64,000 bases of DNA, taken from NCBI GenBank assembly GCA_032717465.1, contig CM064697.1:3566001-3630000 (forward strand). The letters run 5' to 3'. Under the pieces are notes generated by a model, which saw only the letters and a program-made list of their open reading frames with translations, was not told where the DNA came from and did not search any database. Shown here in pieces: positions 35,215 to 49,644 of this stretch. Source of the stretch: Coenobita brevimanus (Eukaryota; Arthropoda; Malacostraca; Decapoda; Coenobitidae). Position 1 is the first letter of the stretch; every line of letters starts with the position of its first letter. The translations under genes were made by a program, and so were the position numbers.

Positions 35215-36265
35215 GAGTCGTGGTGATGGAGGTGTTGGTGGTAATAGAGGAAAAGGAGGGGGAGGTGGTGGTGGGGGTAGCAGTGGTGGTGATGGTGGTG
35301 GTGGAGGTAGCAGTGGTGGTGATGGTGGTGATGGTACTAAAGGTGTTGCATGTGGTGGTGGTCATTGTAGTAGTGGTGATGATTATTAGAAGTGATGAAG
35401 GTGTGAAGTTGGTGATGGCGATGGTAGCAATGGTGGTGGTGGTGATGATGGTGGTGGTGGTGGTGGTGATGGTGATGCTGATGGCTAGTGACACTGAAGG
35501 TGGTGGTGGTAAAAAAAGGAAATGGTGGTGGTGCTTGTGGTGATGTTGGTGATGGTGGTGGTGGTGATACTATTAGAGGCGATTTGGGCAATGTTGGTAA
35601 CCGGGGAAGTGCAGGTAATTGTGGAGGTGGTGGTGGTGGTGGTGGTGGTGGTGGTGATAGTAATGTTGGTTGTACTCACTGACTGGCAGTAGTAGTGGTG
35701 ATGACGGCTGCGGTATTTGTGATGTTAGTAGAGGAAATGGAGATGATTATGGTGCTAATGGTGATGGTGGAAGTGATGGTGGTAAGGAATCTTGAACTAT
35801 TACTGGATGTGATATTTGTGATGTTAGTTTAGGAAGTGGTGATAATTATGGTGCTAGTGGTGGTGGTGGCAGTGATGGTGGTAAGGAGTCTTGAACTATT
35901 ACTGGATTATTTGGGCAGTTCACTAATGGAACGAAGGTAAACAAGACACAGTGAACGCTTGTCATTATTAACCTGTGCCGTGGAATAAAGGACCCAGTGT
36001 GCTAATCGCCAGCCTTTGTACAGAAAACAATAAACTCTGGACAAAGAAAGGTGCTTTACTTCAGATATAGCACGTGGTATTGGTCGTGAGGGTTGTGGTA
36101 GTGATGGTGATGGTATTGGTGGTGGTAATGGTGTGTGAGGGTTGTGATGGTGATGGTACAAGTGGTGGTAATGGTGTGACGAGAAATGGTGGCATGGTAA
36201 TGAGTATAGTGTTGGTGACAGCGAAAGTGGAGATGGTGGAGGTATTGTTGTGGTGGTGTTTGTAA
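35215..36265. repeat. (GGT/GAT)-rich imperfect trinucleotide region
   Basis: Complementary in composition to 34730-35140: GGTGGTGATGGTGG units across 35215-35660, a locally duplicated 120-nt unit (35720-35800 and 35810-35900, both ending AAGGA(A/G)TCTTGAACTATTAC) and more GGT units at 36075-36260. Confidence 0.85.
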
Positions 36266-36399
36266 TGCAGTGGTGGGTAGAGACATATTACAGTGGTAGA
36301 CATGAGATGCTAAATGTTATTACAAGGAGACACCTGGCTGAACTGGAAAAAATCTTAATGTGACAACGAGGAACCAAGAGGGTGGCAGTGAGTATATGT

Positions 36400-36402
<3 letters not shown>

Positions 36403-36459
<57 letters not shown>

Positions 36460-36646
36460 CACGATCCAATATTTTCGCAATAATTCCCCCAGCGTTGTTT
36501 TTAAGGGGACAGGAATACGCTATCTGACGTGTTTTTGTTATGGCTTCATTAACAGCTGTACCGCAAATAGCAGTTTTATTGCATTATATTAGCGATTACC
36601 ATTATGTTTTTTTTTTTCTGACGCGTATGATTTCCTATGCATATCC

Positions 36647-36698
<52 letters not shown>

Positions 36699-36703
36699 TG
36701 TGT
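36403..36703. repeat. Two (GT)n microsatellites
   Basis: GT runs at 36403-36454 and 36650-36703. Between 36760 and 37900 I see only a GA run (37185-37229) and weak fold-back fragments. Confidence 0.96.
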
Positions 36704-37181
36704 GTGCCGAATGTCTAATGTACTTCCGTCGTTCTTTCCGTCTACCTATTTTTAACGTCACCTCCATTATCTGTTTTCTCAGGATATTTTATTTACAGTA
36801 TTTACCATTCATGATCATTTAACTCTTTCATTACTATAGCAACTTTCTTTTTTTGAACAACCAAACTTTTATTCAACTTTAAAAATAAATAACTATCAAT
36901 TCTAAAAATCTATTTGAGGGAGCTTTTTTTTTTTAGTGGAAGAGTTATTGCAGACAACATATTATTATAATCCCTCAAATTCGAAAAGCCTCTTCTAAAC
37001 GGAGCAAGATCTTACGGAAATTGCAGAATGAAAATATGGAAATACCTGATCGTACTGAATCGGTTAACCTGACGATTTTTTTCAGACTGAGGTAGAATTT
37101 TAGGTCTCAGTGGGTCACATAATATTAATCTTTTCACTACTACGCGTTTCCCCTAAAGTAAAAAAAAAAAAAAGTTGATAT

Positions 37182-37234
<53 letters not shown>

Positions 37235-37939
37235 ATCTGAATGGGTTAATGGCTTCCTAATGGAGTCTATTATATTCATTTATTTTTTTTTTTCATCGTC
37301 CTTTTTTTTTTTTTACGACTCCGACAGTACCGAATGGCTTGGAATCCTGTCCACCTGCCAGCAGATGACTCCACACATATTTTTCGTCATTTGGACACTC
37401 ACCCACCTTTCTGACGACATAAGCCAAGGATACGATATAGGACCGATGGAGTAACATTAATGATGCTGTACTGACGTATTTTTGTCGTGACACCTCTCCC
37501 TTACCGATTTATTTTGTATCTTACGCCTTAAACCCTTCAGTATGATGAGGTATTATTCATATTCTTCCTACCCTTTACGATTTTCTTTAGCGTAGGAAGA
37601 GAAATCCAAAGCTTGACAAAATTTACTGAAGGTACTAAGAATAAATGCAATATAATGTACCGTGTTCGGAGTCAAAGGATTAGTATTCTCCTGCGCGTTT
37701 TTGAGGCAAACTGTGTCGATGTTAAAGACGACAAAGGTCACTTTTGATAGCCGCACCCACTCTTGCAGTAAGCTAAGAGGAAAGAGGAAATTGTTTATTG
37801 ATTAAGCACTTAAGTGACACCCTCGTGGCCCACAGGCTGTCCTAATGCATAATGCAGCTATCTTCCCAGTGCATGCGCCCTGCCCTTGTTTCATATTTAC
37901 GGCTGCTTCGGCGTGACCCAGGATCGCAGTTAACTAGTA

Positions 37940-38072
<133 letters not shown>

Positions 38073-38086
38073 TAAAGTACTACAAT

Positions 38087-38132
38087 ATCCAATATATTAA
38101 GGTGTAATAAGCAAAATAAATATCTAAGGAAA
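38087..38132. mobile_element. Fold-back MITE family 2, right half
   Basis: ATATTAAGGTGTAATAAGCA then AAATAAATATCTAAGGA matches the right end at 16590-16622. The left half is missing and its place is taken by the (CT)n(TA)n tract. Confidence 0.55.
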
Positions 38133-38439
38133 GTATTATACAAAATCAGCATTCCAACAGGTATACAATTCATGCGACGTATCGACAGATCTTCTCATAC
38201 CCCATCAGCACGGTGACGTCATATTAAGTATTTATTAATGCCCCCTCCGGGTGATACTTTACGCTATGGGAATGAATTCTAATGGTGAAAGGGTTAAAGA
38301 ACGCTAAATCCGATTCCTCATTCCTCAGAGTTTAATCAAATTATCTAGAGATGGGTCTCGCCAGACGACTTGGTTCTGCTTAAACAGAGCCCTTTTGCAG
38401 TAGAGGGATTAATGTTTCCCTTTTTTTATTTTCATTTCA

Positions 38440-38560
38440 TCACCCAGCCAGGTAGCCAATTAGTCAGATCGGTAAATCAATCAGCCAGTAAGGTAACGAA
38501 TCAGTCAAATCAGTAAATCGATCAGTCACCCAGTAGGTCAGTCAGTCACTTCGTTTCTCC
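38440..38560. repeat. CAGTCA-type degenerate minisatellite
   Basis: Units such as AATCAGTCAAATCAGTAAAT and GATCAGTCACCCAGTAGGTC recur at about 20-30-nt spacing. Confidence 0.6.
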
Positions 38561-39394
38561 TTGTGTCATCGTACTGATTCTCTTACAACGTATTGGATTC
38601 AGTTTCGTATCCCACAGCTATATTATTATTCTGTACGATCATACTGTCCTATGCCCACTGCAGTACCACTAAGCAGCCATGTGTATCTGTTCGTTCGCCT
38701 CCCATTCCCTGTCTGTTTCTGTCCATTGATCCAGGTAGTTTAATCAGCAGAGCAGTTTGCTGGACTTTAATGAGGCCTGGTGACGTCACGGGTACTCTGG
38801 TGGCGGAGGGTGGGGGAGAGATGAGGTTAGTTTCTGTAGAGCGTTTATGTAACATGACGACGATTCCCAGTCCCTGTCAACTCAGTTCATGATCGTGGTT
38901 TCATGCAACCATGGCTTAGTTTTGTGTTGTGCGAGTTACCTAGTTCTGGTTAAATGAAAATAAAGCGGCTATGCAAGCGCTCTCCCCTTAATTAAATAAA
39001 ATCGTACGACTATAGCCAGAAAAAAAGACAAAAGACACCTTTGATAGCCGAATCCACCTCAGCCTTATCCAGCACCCCAACACAGAGCAAAAGTTGTTTC
39101 TTTGTTTCTGAACACACTGCAGACACCCCCCAAACATCTTAAATGCAAACCACATGCACCTCAGACATACCCCAGGCACGCTTCTGTGAGTGTGGATAAA
39201 CTGTCGGAAGTGAAGGTGTGACGCTTGTATAACTGTTGTTGCAGGTTGTCAGACTTCTTCCTGCGAAAAGGTACAGTGACTCAGTCATTGAGTGACACTG
39301 TTAGGGACACACTGGACCTGACCACCCCTGTGGTTGTGACAAAAACAGATGTCATCGGAATGAAAGAAATAAAAGAAAAGAATACTCTTTGAAA

Positions 39395-40025
39395 AAAAAA
39401 CACACACACACACACACACACACTAAATGAACAGTTGCAGTCAGCTCTTTTACAGCGTCTCTAAATTTGTGTCAGAAACTAAAGAGGTCTTGTTAAGATA
39501 ACCAGAAAAACTCAAGCGGGTTTGAAGAGTATGATACGTTTTCAGTACTGTACTTGGCAACCCCTCACGCTGAAAAGGGTAATAGTGTCTGATTGGCTAA
39601 AGAGGGTAACCCCTTCACACCGAGTACGTGTGTCTATTTTTGCTGCTTTCAGAGGCTTTTATTCAGCTTAGAAGAGATTTCTCAAATAATACCTCTACCA
39701 ACCCTTTCCCCATAATACGCTAATTTAAATACGATAGTCTGGTCATAGATTGCAACATAATACGTCATTGGATTCCAGGTAATTCAATGGTCGAAGAATA
39801 AAATTGTGATTGCTTGAATTAATGGTTTCTAATTGGCTAAATTGATACATCTGGTTAGCTAAAATAGATGTTCTCGACTGCCGAAAATTAAGCAAATAGT
39901 TTTGCTAGAGAGAAATTACTAAATTACCAGCTCCAAAACCATTGTTCGTCCAAAATCATGCCTTCTAATTGGTTGACGTAATTGCATCCTGACTGGTCAA
40001 AATAGTAATCTAACTATCTGAACTG

Positions 40026-40064
<39 letters not shown>

Positions 40065-40065
40065 A
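39395..40065. repeat. (CA)n, fold-back left arm, (GT)n
   Basis: CA run 39397-39424; fold-back left arm at 39640-39715 (TTTTGCTGCTTTCAGAGGCT, TTTATTCAGCTTAGAAGAGA); GT run 40030-40062. Otherwise plain intron with no gene. Confidence 0.8.
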
Positions 40066-40129
40066 CAGTCTTGATTCGGTTGGAGAAAGGGTCAGGCATG
40101 GATGAAGCGATTTACTTTTGATAACATTT

Positions 40130-40300
40130 TAGTCGAAAGCCAAGATCACAAGGCAAAGGTAACTCAAACAGTTTCACTCCCATTTGGACCTAACTTGGTG
40201 GAAGTGCTGAGTGTCAAAGAATAAAGCTGATCAATTTTAAGAACAGTTGGTCAGAGGTAGAGGTCACAGGGCAAGGTCAAAACTTCATCTCTTTGACGTC
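40130..40300. repeat. GACC-type dispersed repeat, diverged copy
   Basis: Shares CTAACTTGGTGGAAGTGCTG and GAGGTCACAGGGCAAGGTCA with 31885-32110 in the same orientation. Confidence 0.5.
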
Positions 40301-40389
40301 TGAGTCCTCATTATTTATTTATTTTTTTATTCTTGTCACTGAAACATCATAGTATTGTCCTATCATCATCATCATCACCATCATCACTA

Positions 40390-42250
<1,861 letters not shown>

Positions 42251-42527
42251 TGTATTTAGCCCACCGTCCACCCACCCCATTCGTTGTCATCATCATCAGC
42301 ATTATGAAGATACACAGCAAAACAAATGCCTTTTCCATTTTTTTCCACTTTGACCTACTGGGGTTTGGTCCTTGCCTGCCGTATGTGGGGATTGCCTCCA
42401 TACATCTCACACTTCCTCTTTCATTCCTGTTATTGATTACCATTCCCTTTCCTTGACTGTTCATCTGTTATGTGCTCAGCAAAAGATGTGACCCCAAGAA
42501 TTCGTTTTTATTTTTCATTACTTCTGC

Positions 42528-42893
42528 CAGCGAAGGTTATGTATTCACCCGTGCCTGTTTGTTTGATAGTTTGTGTACACAGTATCTCGATAAGTTAACT
42601 CATTTCAGTAAAGTCTGGCGGTAAGTTATGCAGTGGGTCAGGAAAGAATTTATTACATTTTGAAGTGCATCCTGATCCCGATGCAGGAATAAATCATACA
42701 TTTTATTGGCGTTGAAGGAGGTATGCCTTCCCTAGAGACAGCTTAACAGGGCAAACTAAGACCGTAAGGTTAACTGCCTACGTGAGACAGTAAAAGTATT
42801 TGTCTGATTAGATTTTGACGTGGATCCGGATCTGGATATATAAAAAATCATACCTTAAATTCAGTTAAAGTTTGTGGAGATATGCGCTTTCAA
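42528..42893 (+). repeat. Widespread invertebrate repeat, diverged copy
   Basis: Starts CTTCTGCCAGCGAAGGTTAT, GTATTCACCCGTGCCTGTTT, includes GACGTGGATCCGGATCTGG and ends GATATGCGCTTTC. It is the diverged, opposite-orientation counterpart of 55385-55645. This type (exchange of 'ccgccaagGAGGTTATG', 'GTTTGTTTG', 'GGATCCGGAT', 'ATGCGC') occurs in many animal genomes. Sequence 42900-43855 shows nothing else. Confidence 0.7.
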
Positions 42894-43860
42894 AAGTATC
42901 TTGTTGTGTTTGTTTCCCGTAGCAGGAAAGTATCTTATCTCCCTTCACGTGGTACCAGTCACTATCCATCCCTTTCTTCTCTGAGTATTCTTAACTTGAT
43001 TTGCAGGATCATCGCTAGACTTTTATCCTTGGGCCAGAACTGCAAGAACCTACCAAATGCGGATATTATTGTTCTCAGAATTAAAAACCATTCATTCCAG
43101 TCTTATTTTTCGCTTGACCTCGTTATCTTGAACTGTGTCGTCAACAGGTTCCATCTCTTCATCTCAGCATTATACCGGAAGGACTGATTTACATAACGTT
43201 AATTTAATTTGTATTCATCTTTAAGCCTACCTCAGACTGTTCAGTTCAACAGCCCTTACCGAATCCAAGTGTGTTTATTCCCTTACTATGGATGTTACTT
43301 CCTTAGCCATCGTAATCCCAATTTCCAAAATTTTCCCCCTTGTCTAACGTCTTCCTGTATGTATAGAGTTTGATGGTAGCAGTGTAACCGTCATAGATGT
43401 TTTCTATTACCTATACATAAATTTCGTCACCTTGCTAGTATGACAAACTTCCCTTTTTTTCCACGCCATCTATAGACATTCATTATTCACCCTGGCCAAG
43501 ATCACTCGTAGTTAAGGAATTAGTTTAGGCTGTATCTGTCACCAGTTAGAACAGTCTTTCGTAAGCTGAAAACGTCACATGAAAACAGAAAAAAGAAACT
43601 ACATCATGGGAATGGAGGGAAAATGGTTGTTAATAATTGCCATGAAAGGGGTTTCCTGGACTCTGCCATTGCCTCTGTCCCTTTATTAATAACATTCCCA
43701 TGATCTCGTATTCCAGCCCCATAATTCCTGGTCCATTGTTCCGTGTGAAGCCATAACGCGTTTTTCTTGGTACGGGGATAATAATAGGAATAATTTACTT
43801 GGTGAGGAATGGACGCTTGAGAAGGTATTGTCGTTTTATTAGTGTTGTTGTTTTATTATC

Positions 43861-44098
<238 letters not shown>

Positions 44099-44799
44099 CT
44101 TATACTCACTGCCACACTCTTGGTTCCTCATTGTCACATTTGCACCCCTTCTCTTTCACATCCTCCGTTTCACTCATCTCCACATCATACCCCTTCCTAT
44201 TTCCCCACCCTCTCTCACTTCCCCACCAACTGTTATTTTATCACGCATTTTTCTCTCTCACACACCCTTTCTTTCGCACCCTTGTTTCACCACACAGTCT
44301 CCTTTAGGCCATATCAAACCTTTTTTCTCACACCCTCACAATCTCCTTCCTGTTACTTCCCCATTGTCTCTCTTCCTTGGCAGTCTTTTCTCCTTCCGTC
44401 TCTCTTACACCTCTTTCTCTCCTCGCTGTTCTCAGTTTCTCCTCCCTGTTGGTTTCACCTCTCTCATGTCTCCATACTGTCAGCGTTCTCACTCTCCACC
44501 ATCTCGCTTTCTTGCATTCCAGTCTCTTTTCCTTTACCCCCCTCGTTCCTAATTATTCCCTCGTCTCTTCCCTTCCCAGTTTCCTCCTTTTCACTCTCTC
44601 CTGTCACTTCGCTACTCCTTGCTCTGCCCACCCTGTCACACTCCTTCCTTCTCCTCTCACTCACTCTCCTTCCTATCAATCTTTCCTACCCGTCATTCTC
44701 CTCCCTCTCTCCGTCCTCCTTCCTCTCTCTCTTTCTTCTCTCCCTCTCCTCCTCCATCTCCATCTCATCCCCTTTCTCCTCCTCACAGAATCCTTCGCT

Positions 44800-44850
44800 C
44801 TTCCCCAGTCCTAACAGAGCACATCAAGGAGATTCATACCACTGACCACT
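44800..44850 (+). repeat. Decayed copy 1 of exon B acceptor and start
   Basis: CTTCCCCAG then TCCTAACA and the 17-nt GAGCACATCAAGGAGAT (44817-44833), which is identical to 45735-45751 of exon B. It still translates as VLTEHIKEIHTTD next to a usable AG, but diverges into pyrimidine sequence after about 12 codons. Confidence 0.85.
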
Positions 44851-45007
44851 TACTTTCCTCCTTTGCAGTCTTTCCCCTCACTGTTTCCTCCATTTTCCTC
44901 TGGTCCCTCTTTCCCCTCCCTCACTTTCCCTTTGTTCTCTCTTTCCTCCCTCTCACTTTCCCTCATCCCTCTCTCACTCCATCTTCCTCACACCTCTCCG
45001 TTCTCCT

Positions 45008-45046
45008 CCTGTCCTAATCATGAACATCAAGGAACTCCATCTTGAC
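45008..45046 (+). repeat. Decayed copy 2 of exon B start
   Basis: GTCCTAATCATGAACATCAA then GGAACTCCATCTTG aligns to GTCTTGATCGAGCACATCAA then GGAGATCCGGACGG of exon B with a few changes. The acceptor AG is lost (CCTCCTG instead of CGCCAG). Confidence 0.75.
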
Positions 45047-45189
45047 CCTTGACTTTATCCTTCCTTTCAGTTTTTCCTTCATCCCCTCACTAACTCCATT
45101 TCCCTCTCTTCTCTCTTTCTTCCTTCCCTCCCCTTCTGTCCCTACACACCCCCCTCTCTCTCGCTCTCAGTTTCCACTCGCACACGCCC

Positions 45190-45236
45190 CCTTTCTTCAC
45201 AGGCTTCATCTAGCACTAGGAGATCCGGACTGGCCA
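45190..45236 (+). repeat. Decayed copy 3 of exon B acceptor and start
   Basis: TTTCTTCACAG then GCTTCATCTAGCAC, a short gap, and GGAGATCCGGACTGGCC, where GGAGATCCGGAC is identical to exon B. It retains an AG. Confidence 0.75.
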
Positions 45237-45362
45237 CTATCTCCTCTCCCTTTCAGTCTCTCCTTACCTCTCTCACTCTTTCCTCCATATCCCTCTCTTC
45301 CCAGTCTCCCCTTCCCTTCATTCTGTCTCCCTCTCTTCAGCCCTAGTTTCACATCCTCCTCC

Positions 45363-45388
45363 AATCTCCTGATCGAGCTATCTCTGCT
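45363..45388 (+). repeat. Decayed copy 4 of exon B start
   Basis: CTCCTGATCGAGCTATCTCT aligns to GTCTTGATCGAGCACATCAA. Only about 20 nt remain, so this one is the least certain. Confidence 0.45.
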
Positions 45389-45726
45389 TTATAACTCGCT
45401 AACATCTCCAATATCTCTTGCTTTCCCTCCCTCACTGTCCTGTTTCTTTCCTCTCGTCCCCCTCTCTCACACACTCTCCTTTTCTCCCCCTCTCTCACAC
45501 CCTCTCCTTTTCTCCCCCTCTCTCACACCCTCTCCTTTTCTCCCCCTCTCTCACACTCTCTCCTTTTCTCAACCTCTCTCACACTCCTTTTGTCCCCCTC
45601 TCTCACACTCTCTCCTTTTTTCAATCTCTCTCACACCCTCTCCATTTCTCCCCCTCTCTGACACCCTGTCCCCTCTCTCTCACACCCTCTCCCCCTTTCT
45701 CACACCCTCTCCCTTTCTTCCGCCAG

Positions 45727-45933
45727 TCTTGATCGAGCACATCAAGGAGATCCGGACGGGGCGCAACTGCGAGAGCTTGCGCAACAAGGACATCCCCGCC
45801 TCCTACAACGACGAGCGCATCTTCAGCATCCTGTACGGGGACTCCTACGACAGCCTTGACCTCATCGCGCACACGCCCGAGGAGGCCAGCATTTGGGTCA
45901 CGGGACTGAATGCACTGATCGGCGCTTCCAAAG
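45727..45933 (+). CDS. Plcl: PLCL/PRIP-like gene, exon B (PH domain, C-terminal half)
   Basis: 207 nt, phase 1 in and out; TTCTTCCGCCAG| acceptor and AAAG|GTGGGT donor. It encodes codons 50-118 of the visible protein: LLIEHIKEIRTGRNCESLR, then DERIFSILYGDSYDSLDLIA and ASIWVTGLNALIGASKG. IKEIRTG, FS(I/V).YG..Y.SLDL.A and IWVTGL are the beta-strand and C-terminal helix signatures of the PLC PH domain. They match PLCL1/2 (IKEVRTGKN, YESLDLVA, IWVTGLRYL, from memory) more closely than PLC-delta. The exon is distinctly GC-rich relative to the flanking pyrimidine tract. It follows a 24.8-kb intron, and decayed copies of its first 40 nt occur four times upstream. Confidence 0.95.
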
Positions 45934-46401
45934 GTGGGTGATGACGGGACAGGCTGGGGTCGATTTGGGGAGCTTGATTTTGCTAGGGCCGAGTTTTGTG
46001 TTGTTAGGGAGGGTAGATTTGGTTAGGTTAAGTCTGAGGGGGTTTCGTATGGGTTAGGTTAAGTTAGGCGAGGTTAGATATGGTTAAGATGAGTCTGACT
46101 GGAGAAGTGTTAGGGAGTCTCTTTAACCGGCGAGAATATAGCGAATAATTACACTACTTATAATAAATCCATAACAGACAGCCTCAAAAGAGAGTATTTC
46201 TTTTCCTGTTTGCATCCGCTTGAATTCCTTTGTACCCCTTCTGCCATCCCACACAGTATGTAGTTACGTACGTGGGTAGCATGTTTTTGTTCACAGTTCT
46301 ACGCTACGGTTTCCCTAGCAACGACCATGCGTGTCCGTCCGGTGGTGAATTCTCGATATTAATTGGAATACTGTTAATTGGATTGCTGCCGTCTTGGTGG
46401 C

Positions 46402-46605
46402 GAGGGTGGATGCGGTGGAAGAAGGGAGAGTGTACGAGGGTGGATGCGGTGGAAGGAGGGAGAGTATACGAGGGTGGATGCGGTGGAAGAAGGGAGAGTG
46501 TACGAGGGTGGATGCGGTGGAAGAAGGGAGAGTGTACGAGGGTGGATGCGGTGGAAGAAGGGAGAGTGTACGAGGGTGGATGCGGTGGAAGAAGGGAGAG
46601 TCTGC
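46402..46605. repeat. 34-bp minisatellite, six copies
   Basis: Units start at 46402, 46436, 46470, 46504, 46538 and 46572 (GAGGGTGGATGCGGTGGAAG then AAGGGAGAGTGTAC). They are almost identical, implying recent expansion. Since 34 is not a multiple of 3, apparent open frames rotate through all three frames. Confidence 0.95.
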
Positions 46606-46708
46606 TAATGAAAGGGACAGATGAACGTGAAAAGAAGGTGAAAGACAATAGATGAACAGGGGAAGGAAAGTGATTCAGATAAGGATAAGACAGAATGACG
46701 TATACGAG

Positions 46709-46710
<2 letters not shown>

Positions 46711-46785
<75 letters not shown>

Positions 46786-46940
46786 TAGATATATAAACAA
46801 TATGCGGACAAAAAAAATATAGATACAGGTTAAGAGGAAAAATAATTATATACGGATAAAGAGAGGTGAGAAAGATGTTCTAGTAAGCACTGATAAGAAA
46901 GACACACAAATTAATCATCCTCATGCTTACCATTCTGATC

Positions 46941-47025
<85 letters not shown>
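46711..47025. repeat. (TA)n and (CA)n microsatellites
   Basis: TA run of about 72 nt (46711-46783) and CA run of about 80 nt (46945-47024). Confidence 0.98.
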
Positions 47026-47030
<5 letters not shown>

Positions 47031-47089
47031 GGGGTGGGGGACAGTCTACGGGTGCACCCAACCATATTTCATTAACTAGATTACCGGTA

Positions 47090-47900
47090 CCCTTGTCTTC
47101 TGTATTTCCTGCTCCTTGTCGCTCTTCCTTATCCCTCTCTCCTGTCCTCTCATCCCTCCATCTCTCCCTCCATCTTCTCTCATTCCTCAGCCCTCTTCTC
47201 CCATCCCTCAATTCGCTCCTTCCATCCCACAATCCTCTCCTCCCATCCCTTCATCTTCTTTTCAAGTCCCTCCATCTCTTCGTTCCATCCTTCCATCCTC
47301 TTCCCCAATTCCTCCATCTTTTTCCTCCCGTCCCTCCGTCCTCTTCTTCAGTTCCTCCATTTTTTCCTTTCATCCCTACATCCTCTCCTCCCAGGCCTCC
47401 ATCCTCTCCTCTCCTTTCACTCTCGCTTATTTATCCGTCCTCTCGCTGTTCCACCATCTAACCATCCCCGTCTACCCATCTTGGCATCATTTCATCATCC
47501 TTTAGTTACTTCTAGCCACTTTCCAGTCCCGTGTCCCTTCCTCTTCATTCCTCCGTCCCCTCACGTTTCCATCATCTTCTAGCCATCCCCTTATCCCTTC
47601 ATCCTAACACCGTCCTTGAGTCCCATTTACTCTTCTCCCTCCTCCTCGCCGTCCCACCGTTTCGGGAACCTATCCCTCCATCCCTCCATCCATCTATTAA
47701 TTTGTCTATCAGTCTGTTGGTCCTTCAGTCAGTCCATCCATTCATTCATTCATTCATTCATTCATACATTCATTCATTCATTCATCCATCCATCCATCCA
47801 TCCATCCATCTACCATTCTGCCATCTGTCAAGCCAGCCAGCCAGCCAGCCAGCCAGCCGTGCGTTCATCCATCCACCCATCCCTCCATCCCTTCATCCTC
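47090..47900. repeat. Pyrimidine-rich TCCATCC-type block
   Basis: Imperfect TCCCTCCATCCTCTCCTCCC units (47140-47460), then ATTC/ATCC tetranucleotides (47740-47812) and CCAG units (47831-47858). Confidence 0.92.
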
Positions 47901-47916
47901 TTCATATCCCTTAACC

Positions 47917-48105
<189 letters not shown>

Positions 48106-48539
48106 CCTTTCATCGTCTTCCACTGAGGGAGTAGAGCTTAGGTTTTTCAATTTAGTAAACTCCCGTGGATTAAATTCCGCAGAGAAACCCCGCACCGCCA
48201 AAGAGGTAAGCCAATTTCTAGTCGTCCCTGTATCGTTCCTTCATCCCTTCAAACCACGATCTCTCTGTAGCTATTAATTCACTGTTCCACAATTTATCTG
48301 CCCCTTTTCCTCTCACCTTTTTTTTTTTTTCATTCCTCGGCCAATTATATATCATTCCAACATCATTCGACTCTTTCAGACTACCGTTTCGTCCTATTCT
48401 ATGCATCCTTCCATCTCTCCATCCCATTCATCCATAGAAGTCACTATCCCCCACTCCTCTTTCAGTCACCCATCCCGCCCGTCAACATCCCCCTTCCCTG
48501 TATATTCATCTTTATGTCTGCTTACCATCCCAGTCTTTC

Positions 48540-48785
48540 TTTAACCAGCAGATCGCATCCCCTCGTCATATTCTGCAGTTCTTTCACTTTAACTTGACCC
48601 AAATTTTTCCTCCTTTTGCAGCGTATTTCACGTAAAATAGTGTCTGAAAAATATAAAACTACGGCTCCATATCTTTTCCATATCATTTCTTCGTGAGTAG
48701 GATCATATTCACGTGTAACTGTATTGCTACGACTCAGCATTCAAGATCAGGAGACGGCAGTTTTAGGCCAGGTTGAAGTGGAAAG
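48540..48785 (+). mobile_element. tRNA-like SINE, family B
   Basis: The family body is clear: TTTCTTCGTGAGTAGGATCA and CAGCATTCAAGATCAGGAGA, then TTTTAGGCCAGGTTGAAGTG. The A-box head is decayed here (CACGTAAAATAGTG). The strand and order equal the copies at 54500 and 55862. Confidence 0.7.
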
Positions 48786-48799
48786 GGTGCAGTCGTCTT

Positions 48800-49126
48800 T
48801 CCCATCTCTCACTGTCCATGCCTGTCAATCTGTCCATTCCACCATCATCCTCTGTTCCCCTGTCTCTTTTACCCTCATCTTTCCGTCGTATCACCATCCC
48901 TGTCATCACAGTCTCGGCCATAATATCACCACACCTCACCATACCCTCTTCCGCTTCCAGGCATCTTCCAGCCTTTCACCATCCCTGTGTGTTCACCTGG
49001 GCATCTTTTCGACATTACTCAGTCCTTTTACCGTCCTTTCATAATCTCTCTTTCTCTTTCTTCTAATCCCTCCATCTGTGTCTTTTTCCTTATTCTTCTC
49101 TCTCGCAGTTCCTTCATCCCTCCGTC

Positions 49127-49185
<59 letters not shown>

Positions 49186-49640
49186 CTTACCCCATCATCT
49201 CATCCCCCCCTTATCATTCCATCCCGTTGTTTCTCTTTCCTTGTCTCTCCATCCTTCCGTATCGTGCTCCTCTCCATCCCTGTGCCTTTTTCCTCATTTC
49301 TCCATCATTGTCTTTTTCTTCACCTCTCCATCCCTCAGTCTTTTTTCCTCATCTCTCCATCCTTCTGCTTTTTTCCTCATCTATCCATCCCTCTTTGCTT
49401 TTCCTCATTTCTCCAACCATCTGCCCTTTTCCTAATCCCTCCATCCCTCTCTCCATCCCTAAGTCTTTTTCCTCATCTCTCCATCGCTAAGTCTTTTTCT
49501 TCCTCTCTCCATCCCTCCTCTTTCTCCTTTTCCCGCCACCGCTCTCTCTCCTTCCATTCCCCAACCCAGCCTTACCCTCCTCCCATCACGTCATCAGTAC
49601 ACTCTCCTGCACCATTAAAGATCCAGGAATCTCTTTGTAA
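48800..49640. repeat. Pyrimidine-rich block with CTCCATCCCT units
   Basis: (CT)n run at 49130-49183 followed by about ten 28-33-bp units (TTTTTCCTCATCTCTCCATC) at 49250-49515. Confidence 0.92.
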
Positions 49641-49644
49641 AACG

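Noticed and set aside
39245..39271. Possible micro-exon between GTTGCAG and GGTACAG
   Set aside because: Exons A and B join in phase with no residues missing against the family, and the 26-nt segment would shift the frame.
45042..45726. Upstream part of the 299-codon frame that contains exon B
   Set aside because: This part is the pyrimidine tract and acceptor of the intron. Only 45727-45933 is coding, as shown by the AG, phase match with exon A and family similarity.
46000..46085. TTAGG-like motifs (GTTAGGTTAAGTTAGG) resembling the arthropod telomere repeat
   Set aside because: Only two or three scattered, imperfect units; too short for an interstitial telomeric tract.
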